A stretch of DNA of 64,000 nucleotides from Sphingobacterium sp. GVS05A. GTDB lineage: Bacteria; Bacteroidota; Bacteroidia; Sphingobacteriales; Sphingobacteriaceae. The stretch is taken from contig NZ_JAHXYR010000009.1 in NCBI RefSeq assembly GCF_019969845.1, forward strand, positions 186,001 through 250,000, read 5' to 3'. This document shows positions 43,650 to 52,282 of this stretch, one piece after another. The notes under the pieces were generated by a model. It searched no databases and was not told where the DNA came from. It was given only the letters and a program-made list of their open reading frames with translations. The position numbers were made by a program, and so were the translations under genes. Every line of letters starts with the position of its first letter. Position 1 is the stretch's first letter.

Positions 43650-43678
43650 GCCACTTTAGTAATAAAGTGGCTTTTTTT
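43650..43678 (+). terminator. Terminator of pdhA-pdhC
   Basis: A perfect 9-bp stem GCCACTTTA (43650-43658) / TAAAGTGGC (43663-43671) with loop GTAA is followed by seven T. The remainder of the 266-base gap shows nothing distinctive. Confidence 0.92.
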
Positions 43679-43891
43679 GTTCTAAAAATTCGTTTTTTTA
43701 TACTAAAATCTTCATTTTAGCATTATTATCTTTAAACTCGGTTCTTTATTGAAAATCAAAAAGAATACATATTAATCAGCGTAGGAATAGGATGATTGCG
43801 ATATAAAGATCGTGTAAAAAATGAGATACAGAATTGCCTTAGTGAAATAGGCAAACATAATACAATATAGAAAATCCAGGAGAAGCAATAC

Positions 43892-45082
43892 GTGAAATTA
43901 TTTTTTTTAAAGGGAATGGCAGCTCTTTTGTTCGTGTCTACAATCGCTTGTAGTTCAAAAGAGAAAAAACAAAAAGAGGCGGCGATAGCACAAGCAAAAA
44001 TAGATAGTACAAGACTCATTTACAATCCCCAGGATGCTGATCCAAAGATTGATGCCTTTATGAAAAACTTGCATTCAAAGGCGGCATTCAATGGAAACGT
44101 GCTAGTGGCTAAGGATGGAAAAATTTTATATCAAAATACTTTTGGCTGGGCCAATTACCTGAAGCGCGATAGCTTGGCAATTGATGATAAATTTGAACTG
44201 GCTTCAGTCACCAAACCAATAACGGCTGTAGGTATATTGAAGTTGGTCGAAGCGGGAAAATTACGTTTGGATCAGACTATCAATGATTTTTATCCTGATT
44301 TTCCCTATCCCGGTATTACTATTAAAATGCTATTGACCCACCGTTCGGGTTTACCTAACTATGTCTATTTTTCGGAGGACCACTGGCCTGATCGTAAAAA
44401 GGGAATGACAAACCAGGATGTTATGAAAATGCTGACCGAATTCAAGCCGAATAGATATGGTGCTCCAGGTGGTCGATTTTTTTATAATAATTCCAATTTT
44501 ATGGTTTTAGGAGCTATTATCGAAAAGGTGTCGAAGCAGGATTATGCGACCTATATGAAAGATAGTGTCTTCAATGTTGCAGGTATGACGAATACAGCCG
44601 CCTTGTCAAAGGCTGTATACGATAAGATCCCAACCAACGTTATTGGGCATGACAAGGTATGGCGAAGATCTGTTGTACAGAATTTTCAAGATGGCCCATT
44701 GGGTGACAAGGGCGTTTACAGTACAGTACGTGACCTATACCGCTTTGATCTGGCGCTGCGGGATAGACGATTATTGAAGCAATCAACCTTGGATTCGGCT
44801 TATCGCGGTTACCCTGATGCAAAAAAAGGCATTTTTAGCTACGGATACGGATGGCGGACATTTGAACATGGAAACGATCATATTGTCTATCATACAGGAT
44901 GGTGGCACGGTTTTCGTCACATTTATGTGCGGGATCTGAAAAGGAATATTGTGATTGTTTTACTTTCCAATATGACAAATGGCAGCTTGGTGAAATTGGA
45001 TGAACTTTATAAAATTTTGGGGATGCCAGTTTTGCGTAAGAATGCCTACAGTACCCATGGCGATTTTATTATTGATGAATAG
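43892..45082 (+). CDS. Serine hydrolase lipoprotein (class C beta-lactamase fold)
   Basis: This is a 396-residue protein with a GTG start at 43892, chosen because it gives a complete lipoprotein signal (FVSTIACSS, Cys at 20) and has AGGAGAAG seven bases upstream. The catalytic motifs are SVTK (Ser near 106), YNN near 196 and HTGW near 334. It is anchored on the outer face of a membrane and probably acts on peptides, esters or peptidoglycan. A true beta-lactamase role is unlikely to be deducible. It is not closely similar in length to the enzyme in the Psp island. Confidence 0.85.
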   Translation: MKLFFLKGMAALLFVSTIACSSKEKKQKEAAIAQAKIDSTRLIYNPQDADPKIDAFMKNLHSKAAFNGNVLVAKDGKILYQNTFGWANYLKRDSLAIDDKFELASVTKPITAVGILKLVEAGKLRLDQTINDFYPDFPYPGITIKMLLTHRSGLPNYVYFSEDHWPDRKKGMTNQDVMKMLTEFKPNRYGAPGGRFFYNNSNFMVLGAIIEKVSKQDYATYMKDSVFNVAGMTNTAALSKAVYDKIPTNVIGHDKVWRRSVVQNFQDGPLGDKGVYSTVRDLYRFDLALRDRRLLKQSTLDSAYRGYPDAKKGIFSYGYGWRTFEHGNDHIVYHTGWWHGFRHIYVRDLKRNIVIVLLSNMTNGSLVKLDELYKILGMPVLRKNAYSTHGDFIIDE

Positions 45083-45209
45083 ATCCATTCTTTTGATCGC
45101 TGTAGAAAATAAAGGCTGCGTGTTCAAAGGAAACTACAGGATTAAAACTCCAATACCGATGAAGGCTGTGTAAATGCCTTTTCGCCATTTAGTTGATGAA
45201 CAAATAAGT

Positions 45210-45569
45210 ATGAAAAAGACATTAATCTTAGGTGCAAGTACGAACCCTTCGCGTTATTCAAATAAGGCAGCGAATATGCTCCGTAAGCACGGACATGATA
45301 TTGTTAACATCGGTTTGAGCGGGGGAGAAGTGGCTGGCGTGCCTATCGAGAAGAAAGGTGAAGTGCATAGTGATATAGACACAGTAACCATGTATCTTGG
45401 AGAGCAGAATCAAAAGGAGTATTATAATTATATTTTGGCTACGAAACCAAAGCGTATAATCTTTAATCCGGGGGCTGAGAATGCTGAGTTAGAGCAGATA
45501 GCTATGGAGAATGGTATTAAAACTGAAAGAGCCTGTACTCTGGTATTATTGAGTACAGGTCAGTTTTAG
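45210..45569 (+). CDS. CoA-binding domain protein
   Basis: The ATG at 45210 (MKKTLILGASTNPSRYS) gives the typical N-terminus of the CoA_binding_2 family, with a Rossmann-like opening and NPSRYSNKAANMLRKHGHD. At 119 residues it is the normal length for these small single-domain proteins (YccU type), whose function is not settled. The gene is convergent with the ROK regulator, and the two stop codons overlap by 4 bases, leaving no terminator between them. Confidence 0.85.
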   Translation: MKKTLILGASTNPSRYSNKAANMLRKHGHDIVNIGLSGGEVAGVPIEKKGEVHSDIDTVTMYLGEQNQKEYYNYILATKPKRIIFNPGAENAELEQIAMENGIKTERACTLVLLSTGQF

Positions 45570-46816
45570 ATTTTGGATTTCTGGAGCAATTCAACAGACA
45601 AATACTTTGTGATAAAATAGTTTGTCAAACCTATTGTATTACTGTCCAGATTCAAGCTCGATACTTTTATATCGCAATGTTCTTTTAATATCGCCATTGT
45701 ATAAGAATTGATTGCCTGTTGTATCGGGATCGTAATTAATTCATTGGCTTTGGCGATTTTGCCTCCAAGTACAATAAGTTCGGGATTGAGTAGCTGGATC
45801 AAAGAAGCAAAAGCTTTACCTAGATTTGTACCCAATTTGGAAATTTGGTTTATGGCAAATTGATCACCTTTATTAGCCGCCTCGATTACATGAGTTGGTG
45901 TTAGGTGATCTAATTCCTCTTTATGTAATTCATTGAGCTTGGTAAGTTCACCTTTTTGGATCTCCTGTTTTGCATTGTTGACTAAGGCAATTCCTGAAGC
46001 CACAGTTTCAAGACAACCTCTTTTTCCGCAATAACACAATTCACCATTATCAATAAATGGCATATGGCCCACCTCGCCGGAATAACCATCCCGTCCGAGA
46101 TAAACTTCACCATTGGAAACTATTCCAAGTCCTATTCCCCAATCCATTAAAATAATGAGGCTATTTCTCGTGTTTTTGGCCAAACCAAATTTTAGTTCTG
46201 CATATGCGGCGCCTTTTACGTCATTGAGGATATAAACAGGTTTTCTGTATTTGTTCTCGAAGTAAGCTGTAATAGATTGCGATGTGTCATGCAGAAATGT
46301 TTCATTAGTTCCCTCCTCAGCGTTGATTAGACCAGGCATGCTAACAATTAGCCCGGTTAGATTTTCCGTATCTACTAATTTTTCCAATAAATATTGATCG
46401 ATAATCTGCGTAATATCGTGGAGATTATCGGCATTGCGTGATAATTCATTATCCAGTTCTACAGTTTCAGCAACTATATTTTGATTGTTGTCCATGATGC
46501 TCAGTGTGATGGAGAAGCGCTGCAACTCGATACATAACACTTGAAATAATCCATCACACAGCCGATATAGGTTTGGTTTGCGACCACCGATAGATTCTCC
46601 CTTGTCAAATTGACGGACAATATTGTCCTCCAATAGTTCAGCAATCAGGCTGTTGACCGTAGGAAGGCTTAGGGAGAGATTTTTTACAATGTCGTTTACT
46701 GATACAGATCCTAATTCGGCTATTAATTTGATAATAGAAAGTTTATTGAATAGATTTTTCTTTTCGGGTTTACTATCCAATTTTTTGTTAATCAGTAAGT
46801 TTACGGCTTTTGTCAT
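45566..46816 (-). CDS. ROK-family transcriptional regulator (NagC/XylR type)
   Basis: This 416-residue protein has an N-terminal winged helix (about 25-85: LSLSLPTVNSLIAELLE, followed by GGRKPNLYRL) and a ROK domain. The ROK part has GYSGEVGHMPFI and the zinc-binding CYCGKRGCLETVASG near 268-282. The kinase ATP motif DxGGT is absent, so it senses a sugar or sugar phosphate rather than phosphorylating it. It precedes the carbohydrate genes at 46967-51742 on the same strand and may control them. The ligand is unknown. Confidence 0.88.
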   Translation of the reverse strand: MTKAVNLLINKKLDSKPEKKNLFNKLSIIKLIAELGSVSVNDIVKNLSLSLPTVNSLIAELLEDNIVRQFDKGESIGGRKPNLYRLCDGLFQVLCIELQRFSITLSIMDNNQNIVAETVELDNELSRNADNLHDITQIIDQYLLEKLVDTENLTGLIVSMPGLINAEEGTNETFLHDTSQSITAYFENKYRKPVYILNDVKGAAYAELKFGLAKNTRNSLIILMDWGIGLGIVSNGEVYLGRDGYSGEVGHMPFIDNGELCYCGKRGCLETVASGIALVNNAKQEIQKGELTKLNELHKEELDHLTPTHVIEAANKGDQFAINQISKLGTNLGKAFASLIQLLNPELIVLGGKIAKANELITIPIQQAINSYTMAILKEHCDIKVSSLNLDSNTIGLTNYFITKYLSVELLQKSKI

Positions 46817-46918
46817 AAAACATCATATTTTGAATTAGAATCCTAGAACCTTAATTTAATAAAAGTTTTGGAATCATTCGGTTATTTTTCTCACTTGTCA
46901 AACAAGCCGTTCTTTAAG

Positions 46919-46953
46919 AAAAAAGGGGATAAGATTCCTTATCCCCTTTTTTT
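46919..46953. terminator. Terminator downstream of the DUF1080 gene
   Basis: GGGGATAAG (46925-46933) pairs with CTTATCCCC (46938-46946), loop ATTC, with A-run before and T7 after; it works on either strand and ends the minus-strand carbohydrate operon. Confidence 0.88.
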
Positions 46954-46966
46954 ACACTTGGTAAAA

Positions 46967-49900
46967 CTATTTGAGTTTTTTTACTCGAATGTCTTTGAAG
47001 AATACTTCAGTTCCATGTCCCAGGAAACCAACATGACCACTTGTACGTTTTAAACCTGGATGCTCTTTACCATCCAGCGTTCCATTTTTACTGGCTTCTG
47101 CAATATCAGCATCGACAATTACAGTACCGTTCAATGTTACTTTGACACGGTTGCCTTTTACATAGATTTCTTCGGAGTTCCACTCGCCCAATGGTTTTAA
47201 GTAACCTCTTTTAGCTGTTACTACACCGTATATAGAGCCATGATATTGATAGGGTTTTAAATCTTTATAGACATCGGCATCATTATCAAGAACTTGGATT
47301 TCCATGGCTTCATAAGCCGCATCACCTTCTAATGGGGCACGTATCCCCACACCGTTGTTAGCTCCTGGTGTCAATTTGAAGTCAAAGCGATAGATAAAAT
47401 CTGAGTACTCTTCTTTTGTATACAAGTTTCCGCCAAATTTAGCATTGGGGTATACCCAGATATAACCTTCATCATTGATGATGTATGCTTTGTTTTCAGT
47501 CCATTTGTCCAGATTTGTTCCGTCAAATAGCACCTCAAAACCATCTTTTTTCTCTTGCTCGCTTATTTTGAAGATCTGCTTCCTAGGGAATTCCTTGATG
47601 AAAAGATCTCTGTAGTAAACAACTGACCCATGAGCTTGGAGTTCGATCTGCTCTGTTGGAAAAATGGATTGATTTCTGTCCCAATAATTTTCCAGTGGAA
47701 TATTATCGGTGACCAATTGACCATTTAACCAAACCGTGACTTTATCGTCAACCATTTTGATTTTAAACGTATTCCATTCACCAGTAGCGTTGTCTGCAAC
47801 CTTGAGCGGTTTGCTTTCATTTTTTTGGTTGTTGTACAATCCTCCTGAGCCTACCTGAGCACCAACTCTCGTATTGGCGATATCCCAAATTTGTACTTGT
47901 GGAGTACCTCTCAAGTAGATACCTGCATCACCCTCTATACCACCATAGTTCTCCAATTTCCAGTCTACAAGCATCTCAAAATCTCCATATTGTTTTATGG
48001 TAGCCAGATTATCTCCTTTTCCACTAAAAACAATTTCTCCATTTGAGGCAGACCAACCCTTGCGCATGATCTCATCTGCTTTCGCTTGTTCGGTTGCCAG
48101 TGTTTTGGCATTCATTTTACCTCGTTTGATTGGATCAGCGACTAATCCTTTCCAGCCGCTAAGGTCCTTACCATTGAAAAGGGATACATAACCCTCTTTT
48201 ACTGGCATTTCAGAAAGATAGCGAACAACGGCTTCTTTCAGGTAACCACTCTCGCTACCGGATAGTTTGCCAATTACCTGTTCTAGTACTTCTCTGACTT
48301 TGCTACCATAGTATTTATTGTCCATGGCGATATTCATGGCTGTATTGGCAGCGGTTTCTCCCAGCTGTGAATCAGCCATTTTATCCGCAGCAAAAATAAA
48401 AGCTTGGTAAGTACCTGTTGGTTGAAGGGCAGAAAGTGCAGCCTTCTTCTGTTCTACAGTCTTTGCAACACTAAATGCGTCACGTAATAAAAGTGTTTTT
48501 TGATCAGCCGTACTAGCCGAAGATGAAATAGACTTGATTAATCCTCTGTAAACCGTATTGAATAGGTTGTCATCTTTTTCTGTTCTTGATAAGGATACTA
48601 GTTTAGGAAGTGCATTAGCGGATGACCAACTTGACAACGATGTAATGGCTGCAGTCCTTAATTCCGGATTATTATTATTTACGTAATTGCCGACTGCTTG
48701 CAACGATTGATCGTCACCAAGTCCAGCAAAAATTGGGAAATATTTTGCAGCACTCGGAGCGGCTGATTTTGAGATATTTGCAGCTAATTTTCCTGTTAAT
48801 CCTTTTGCATTAGGGCTTGATTGAACAACATTGACAACTGCTTTCTGCAATAACGCTGCCGATTTCGGATCAGTGGTATTGTTCAGTCTATTGAAAAGTT
48901 CTTCAAGATCAGATTCCTGAGCGACATTGGGTAAAGCTTTATTTATTGCTTCCTCTACTGTTGGATTTGTTGTTTTAATCGATAGAACAGCTTTTGAAGA
49001 CGCATTATTGGAGCGTTTGCTCAATATATCCAATAACTGAACTTTTTTGCTGTCATCAACAGAAGCGAGTGCAGTATTGACATCATTGATCACATTAGCA
49101 TCCTTTGAAGACAGGATAAGCGCCTTAACAGAATTGTTAAATTCTTGATCCGCATCAAAGGCCTGTATTAGGGTATTGGTCTCTTTTCCTTGTGAAAGTG
49201 TGTTGATCGCGCTTAATCCTGCCAATTTTGTCACTGGCGAAGTCGTTTTGCCGACTAAGGCCTGGATTGCTTTTAAACTGCTCGCAGATCCGTTGTGTGC
49301 GAGATAGTTTAGGACACTTTCCTGTACCTCTGGTGTAGCTTTACTCGCTAGAGCCAGCAGGCTTTTCGCATCACTACCTTTACCATATTTACCGAGCAAT
49401 TGCAACGCAAGGTTACGGTATGCACCATTATCACTCTTTACAGCAGAAAGCAGATTTTTTTGTTGCTTACCTGGATTGATGGCCGCCAATAATTTCAATG
49501 AAGCAAATTGTCCGTTGATGGATTTCGCTTTCTGTGATTCCTGGAAGAATTTGTTCAGGAATTTGATGGCATCTTGATCATGCTTATTGTCGATCAGCGA
49601 TTGTGCATAATCAATACCTAGTCCGACAGCATCAAATTTATCGTAACTGTATGCCGCATCGTTCAATTTATTTTGGAATAACGAAGCGGAAGCTGCACCA
49701 CCAATTTTACTTAGTGCGATCAAAGCGGTACGTTGGAAGGCATCAGAGTTATATTTTTTGGTGAAATCCAAAATAGCATTTTCCGCATTTGCAACCTTTA
49801 AATCGCCTAGTGCTGTAACAATAGCGATTGCAGTTTTTTCTGTCGTAGAAGCTGCTAATGCTTTTTCCAAGGCCGCAGCTGACTCGCTGGTACGGATAGA

Positions 49901-50368
49901 GACCAAAGTTCTCGCAGCTGCATCAGCTAGATTGTCGTTCGTTAAACAATTTGCCACAGCTGAGATTGCGGAGTTATCTGCGCACTGGCGGAGCAAACGT
50001 AAAGCGAAAACTTGATTTGTAGGTTCGCTCAGTTGTGCAATGGATTTTGCTAGACCTTCAACAAATATCTTTTTTTGTTGCTCTTTTCCAGGCTGATTGA
50101 CATAAAAAGAATAGCTGTTGGCAGCAAATTCAATTGGAGCATTATTACTTCCTGGTGCTTTTAGGCCTTTAAGGAAAGCAACGATGTCTTCGGAAGAAAA
50201 TCCTTCCAGCTCATGCATGGCGAGCAGGAACTTTTCTTTTTCCTCTGCGGGTTGCTGAGCCAGCACATCAGCTATTTTGGTAGCTGTGGTTCTATTTTGC
50301 GGTTGCTGGGCATATGAGGCGCTCGAGATGAGAAGCAATACAGCCAGCGAATTAAATATCTTTTTCAT
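46967..50368 (-). CDS. Exported HEAT-repeat protein with two DUF1080 domains
   Basis: This 1133-residue protein has a signal peptide (1-20, ending SSASYAQ). A long stretch of short Ala/Leu/Ser-rich helical HEAT-like repeats follows (about 60-700). Two concanavalin-like DUF1080 domains end the protein, one starting VSLFNGKDLSGWKG near 728 and the other VLFDGTNLDKWTEN near 943. DUF1080 proteins are known as 3-keto-glycoside hydrolases that cleave oxidised sugars. The downstream partner in such pathways is a Gfo/Idh/MocA oxidoreductase, which is encoded 105 bases upstream here. The repeat array may scaffold the catalytic domains in the periplasm. Two catalytic domains in one chain is unusual. 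Confidence 0.85.
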   Translation of the reverse strand: MKKIFNSLAVLLLISSASYAQQPQNRTTATKIADVLAQQPAEEKEKFLLAMHELEGFSSEDIVAFLKGLKAPGSNNAPIEFAANSYSFYVNQPGKEQQKKIFVEGLAKSIAQLSEPTNQVFALRLLRQCADNSAISAVANCLTNDNLADAAARTLVSIRTSESAAALEKALAASTTEKTAIAIVTALGDLKVANAENAILDFTKKYNSDAFQRTALIALSKIGGAASASLFQNKLNDAAYSYDKFDAVGLGIDYAQSLIDNKHDQDAIKFLNKFFQESQKAKSINGQFASLKLLAAINPGKQQKNLLSAVKSDNGAYRNLALQLLGKYGKGSDAKSLLALASKATPEVQESVLNYLAHNGSASSLKAIQALVGKTTSPVTKLAGLSAINTLSQGKETNTLIQAFDADQEFNNSVKALILSSKDANVINDVNTALASVDDSKKVQLLDILSKRSNNASSKAVLSIKTTNPTVEEAINKALPNVAQESDLEELFNRLNNTTDPKSAALLQKAVVNVVQSSPNAKGLTGKLAANISKSAAPSAAKYFPIFAGLGDDQSLQAVGNYVNNNNPELRTAAITSLSSWSSANALPKLVSLSRTEKDDNLFNTVYRGLIKSISSSASTADQKTLLLRDAFSVAKTVEQKKAALSALQPTGTYQAFIFAADKMADSQLGETAANTAMNIAMDNKYYGSKVREVLEQVIGKLSGSESGYLKEAVVRYLSEMPVKEGYVSLFNGKDLSGWKGLVADPIKRGKMNAKTLATEQAKADEIMRKGWSASNGEIVFSGKGDNLATIKQYGDFEMLVDWKLENYGGIEGDAGIYLRGTPQVQIWDIANTRVGAQVGSGGLYNNQKNESKPLKVADNATGEWNTFKIKMVDDKVTVWLNGQLVTDNIPLENYWDRNQSIFPTEQIELQAHGSVVYYRDLFIKEFPRKQIFKISEQEKKDGFEVLFDGTNLDKWTENKAYIINDEGYIWVYPNAKFGGNLYTKEEYSDFIYRFDFKLTPGANNGVGIRAPLEGDAAYEAMEIQVLDNDADVYKDLKPYQYHGSIYGVVTAKRGYLKPLGEWNSEEIYVKGNRVKVTLNGTVIVDADIAEASKNGTLDGKEHPGLKRTSGHVGFLGHGTEVFFKDIRVKKLK

Positions 50369-50473
50369 TGAGATTATTTATCTTTTATCGGCATGAAGCT
50401 ACCATGATTACTGCTATCCATCCAGTGTTCTGATGTCTTTTTTGGTTCATGATATTTCATCGTATTATAATTG

Positions 50474-51742
50474 TTAGATAGACCAAGGACCCCTCATTGG
50501 TTGGTGAATTAAACGATTTGCAGCATCATCATCAATAAATTGCTCATTTTGAGAATCGTATTTTAATGAGCGGTTGAGGCGCAGTGCTGCTAATCCCATA
50601 TTAACCAATGTACAGGAGCGGTGTCCGTTTATTTCATTGAGGGCAAATTTTTCGCGTGTCCGTACGGATTCCAAAAAATCAGTGATTTGCGGAGCAGGCT
50701 CAGGGTATTGCGCCAGTTTTCTTTCCAGATCAGGAATATCGGATGCAAATCCTTTATATAATTTACCTTTAGGTCCTTCAATATAAGCCGCTTTTTCATC
50801 TTTGGCCTCGCCATCTAAAATGATCTGACAACCATCAGCATAAGTGAAAGTAATGCGTCTCCAGGTACCAACGGCATCTGGGTGTTGCTGTGGTGCGTCC
50901 ACATCTACACTCACAGGGCTTTCATTGTCCTTACCTAAGAAATATTGCACTGGATCCATATAATGCTGGCCCATATCACCTAATCCACCACCATCATAAT
51001 CCCAATACCCTCTAAAAGTCGTGTGTACGCGATGTTTATTGTAAGGTTTATATGGCGCTGGACCCAACCAAAATTCGTAGTCTAGTTCGGCTGGCACTTG
51101 TTCTTCTGGTAGGTTCTCTTTTCCTACCCAATAGAATTTCCAGTCAAATCCTGTATGTTTACTTATTGTTACTTTTAATGGCCAACCCAACATGCCTGTA
51201 TCTACCAGTTTTTTGATTTTACTAACAGGAACATTCATTCCATAAAAATCATCTTTGAAGCGAAACCAGGTGTTCAGACGGAACATATTTCCGTGTTGTG
51301 CAATGGCTTCTTTCACTTTCTTACCTTCACCAATGGTACGCGTCATTGGCTTTTCACACCAGATATCTTTTCCTGCTTTAGCAGCCTCTATAGACATAAG
51401 GCCATGCCAGTGCGGCGGAGTAGCAATGTGGACAATATCTACCTCTGGAGATTTGATTAATTCTCTAAAATCATGGTATTCTTTTATGCCGCCACCCAAG
51501 TCACTTTGTGCAGCTGCAAGATGGCTTTTGTCAACGTCACAAATGGCAACTGTTTTTGTTCCGGCATAGCCGAAGTGTCCACGGCCCATATTTCCGACGC
51601 CAATTACTCCTTTGGTTAGATGATCACTCGGAGCAAGATAGCCTTGGCCTCCAAGTACAAAGCGTGGTACAATAGAAAATGCTGCAGCACCTACCACTGA
51701 TTTTTTAATGAAATCACGCCTTGATGAATTCTGTTCTTTCAT
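50474..51742 (-). CDS. Tat-exported Gfo/Idh/MocA family oxidoreductase
   Basis: This 422-residue protein has a twin-arginine signal (SSRRDFIKKSVVG, 6-18, then a hydrophobic segment). It has a Rossmann NAD(P) domain with GVIGVGNMGRGH (about 44-55), the family motif CEKPMTRT near 130, and a C-terminal GFO_IDH_MocA domain. Tat export with cofactor inside is typical of periplasmic members acting on sugars. Paired with the DUF1080 protein, it probably oxidises or reduces C3 of a glycoside; the substrate is inferred, not shown. Confidence 0.88.
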   Translation of the reverse strand: MKEQNSSRRDFIKKSVVGAAAFSIVPRFVLGGQGYLAPSDHLTKGVIGVGNMGRGHFGYAGTKTVAICDVDKSHLAAAQSDLGGGIKEYHDFRELIKSPEVDIVHIATPPHWHGLMSIEAAKAGKDIWCEKPMTRTIGEGKKVKEAIAQHGNMFRLNTWFRFKDDFYGMNVPVSKIKKLVDTGMLGWPLKVTISKHTGFDWKFYWVGKENLPEEQVPAELDYEFWLGPAPYKPYNKHRVHTTFRGYWDYDGGGLGDMGQHYMDPVQYFLGKDNESPVSVDVDAPQQHPDAVGTWRRITFTYADGCQIILDGEAKDEKAAYIEGPKGKLYKGFASDIPDLERKLAQYPEPAPQITDFLESVRTREKFALNEINGHRSCTLVNMGLAALRLNRSLKYDSQNEQFIDDDAANRLIHQPMRGPWSI

Positions 51743-52282
51743 GTTGGTTGGATTAGTTGTTTTATAATTGATCCATTTTAGGCTGTTAAAATTAACTGCA
51801 ATTGGATATTGAACCTAAAAATAGATAAAAAACTGATAAATATAAACTGATAACTAAAATTTTATGTATTGTTTCTTCTTGTTTTATGAAAAAATAATAA
51901 AAGGATAGCTCTAAATTCATTTCTTTCATATTTAAGGTTCGATTCTATTGTACAAAGCTTATATTTAGTTACAGAATTGTTACATGAACTATACTATTCG
52001 AATTTCTTATTAAAGCGCACAAATTTTCTAGAACACAATCTAATCACCTTGTGATAATAGAACCGCAGTATGTGGCATTTTGAAAGGACAGAACGATTTA
52101 TTGATCCTATTAATACCTGAATAGCAGCCTTGGTTTGTATTCATCCAGTTGGTACTCACATAAAAATCAGATGATATGATACCGGAAACTCGTGAAGCCA
52201 CTCAATCGTTTTCGTAAAACAAGCTTGATTATGCTTGGATAATCAAGCATCTTTATGGAGCCTTCAACAGAAGGAAACTGAT
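51743..52282 (+). other. Large divergent intergenic region with a leader hairpin
   Basis: This 540-base AT-rich gap separates the Gfo/Idh/MocA and GH95-like genes and presumably holds promoters for both. The only firm structure is a 10-bp stem GCTTGATTAT (52223-52232) / ATAATCAAGC (52239-52248) with a 6-base loop and ATCTTT after it, about 35 bases before the GH95-like start. No gene or known riboswitch was recognised. Confidence 0.5.
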
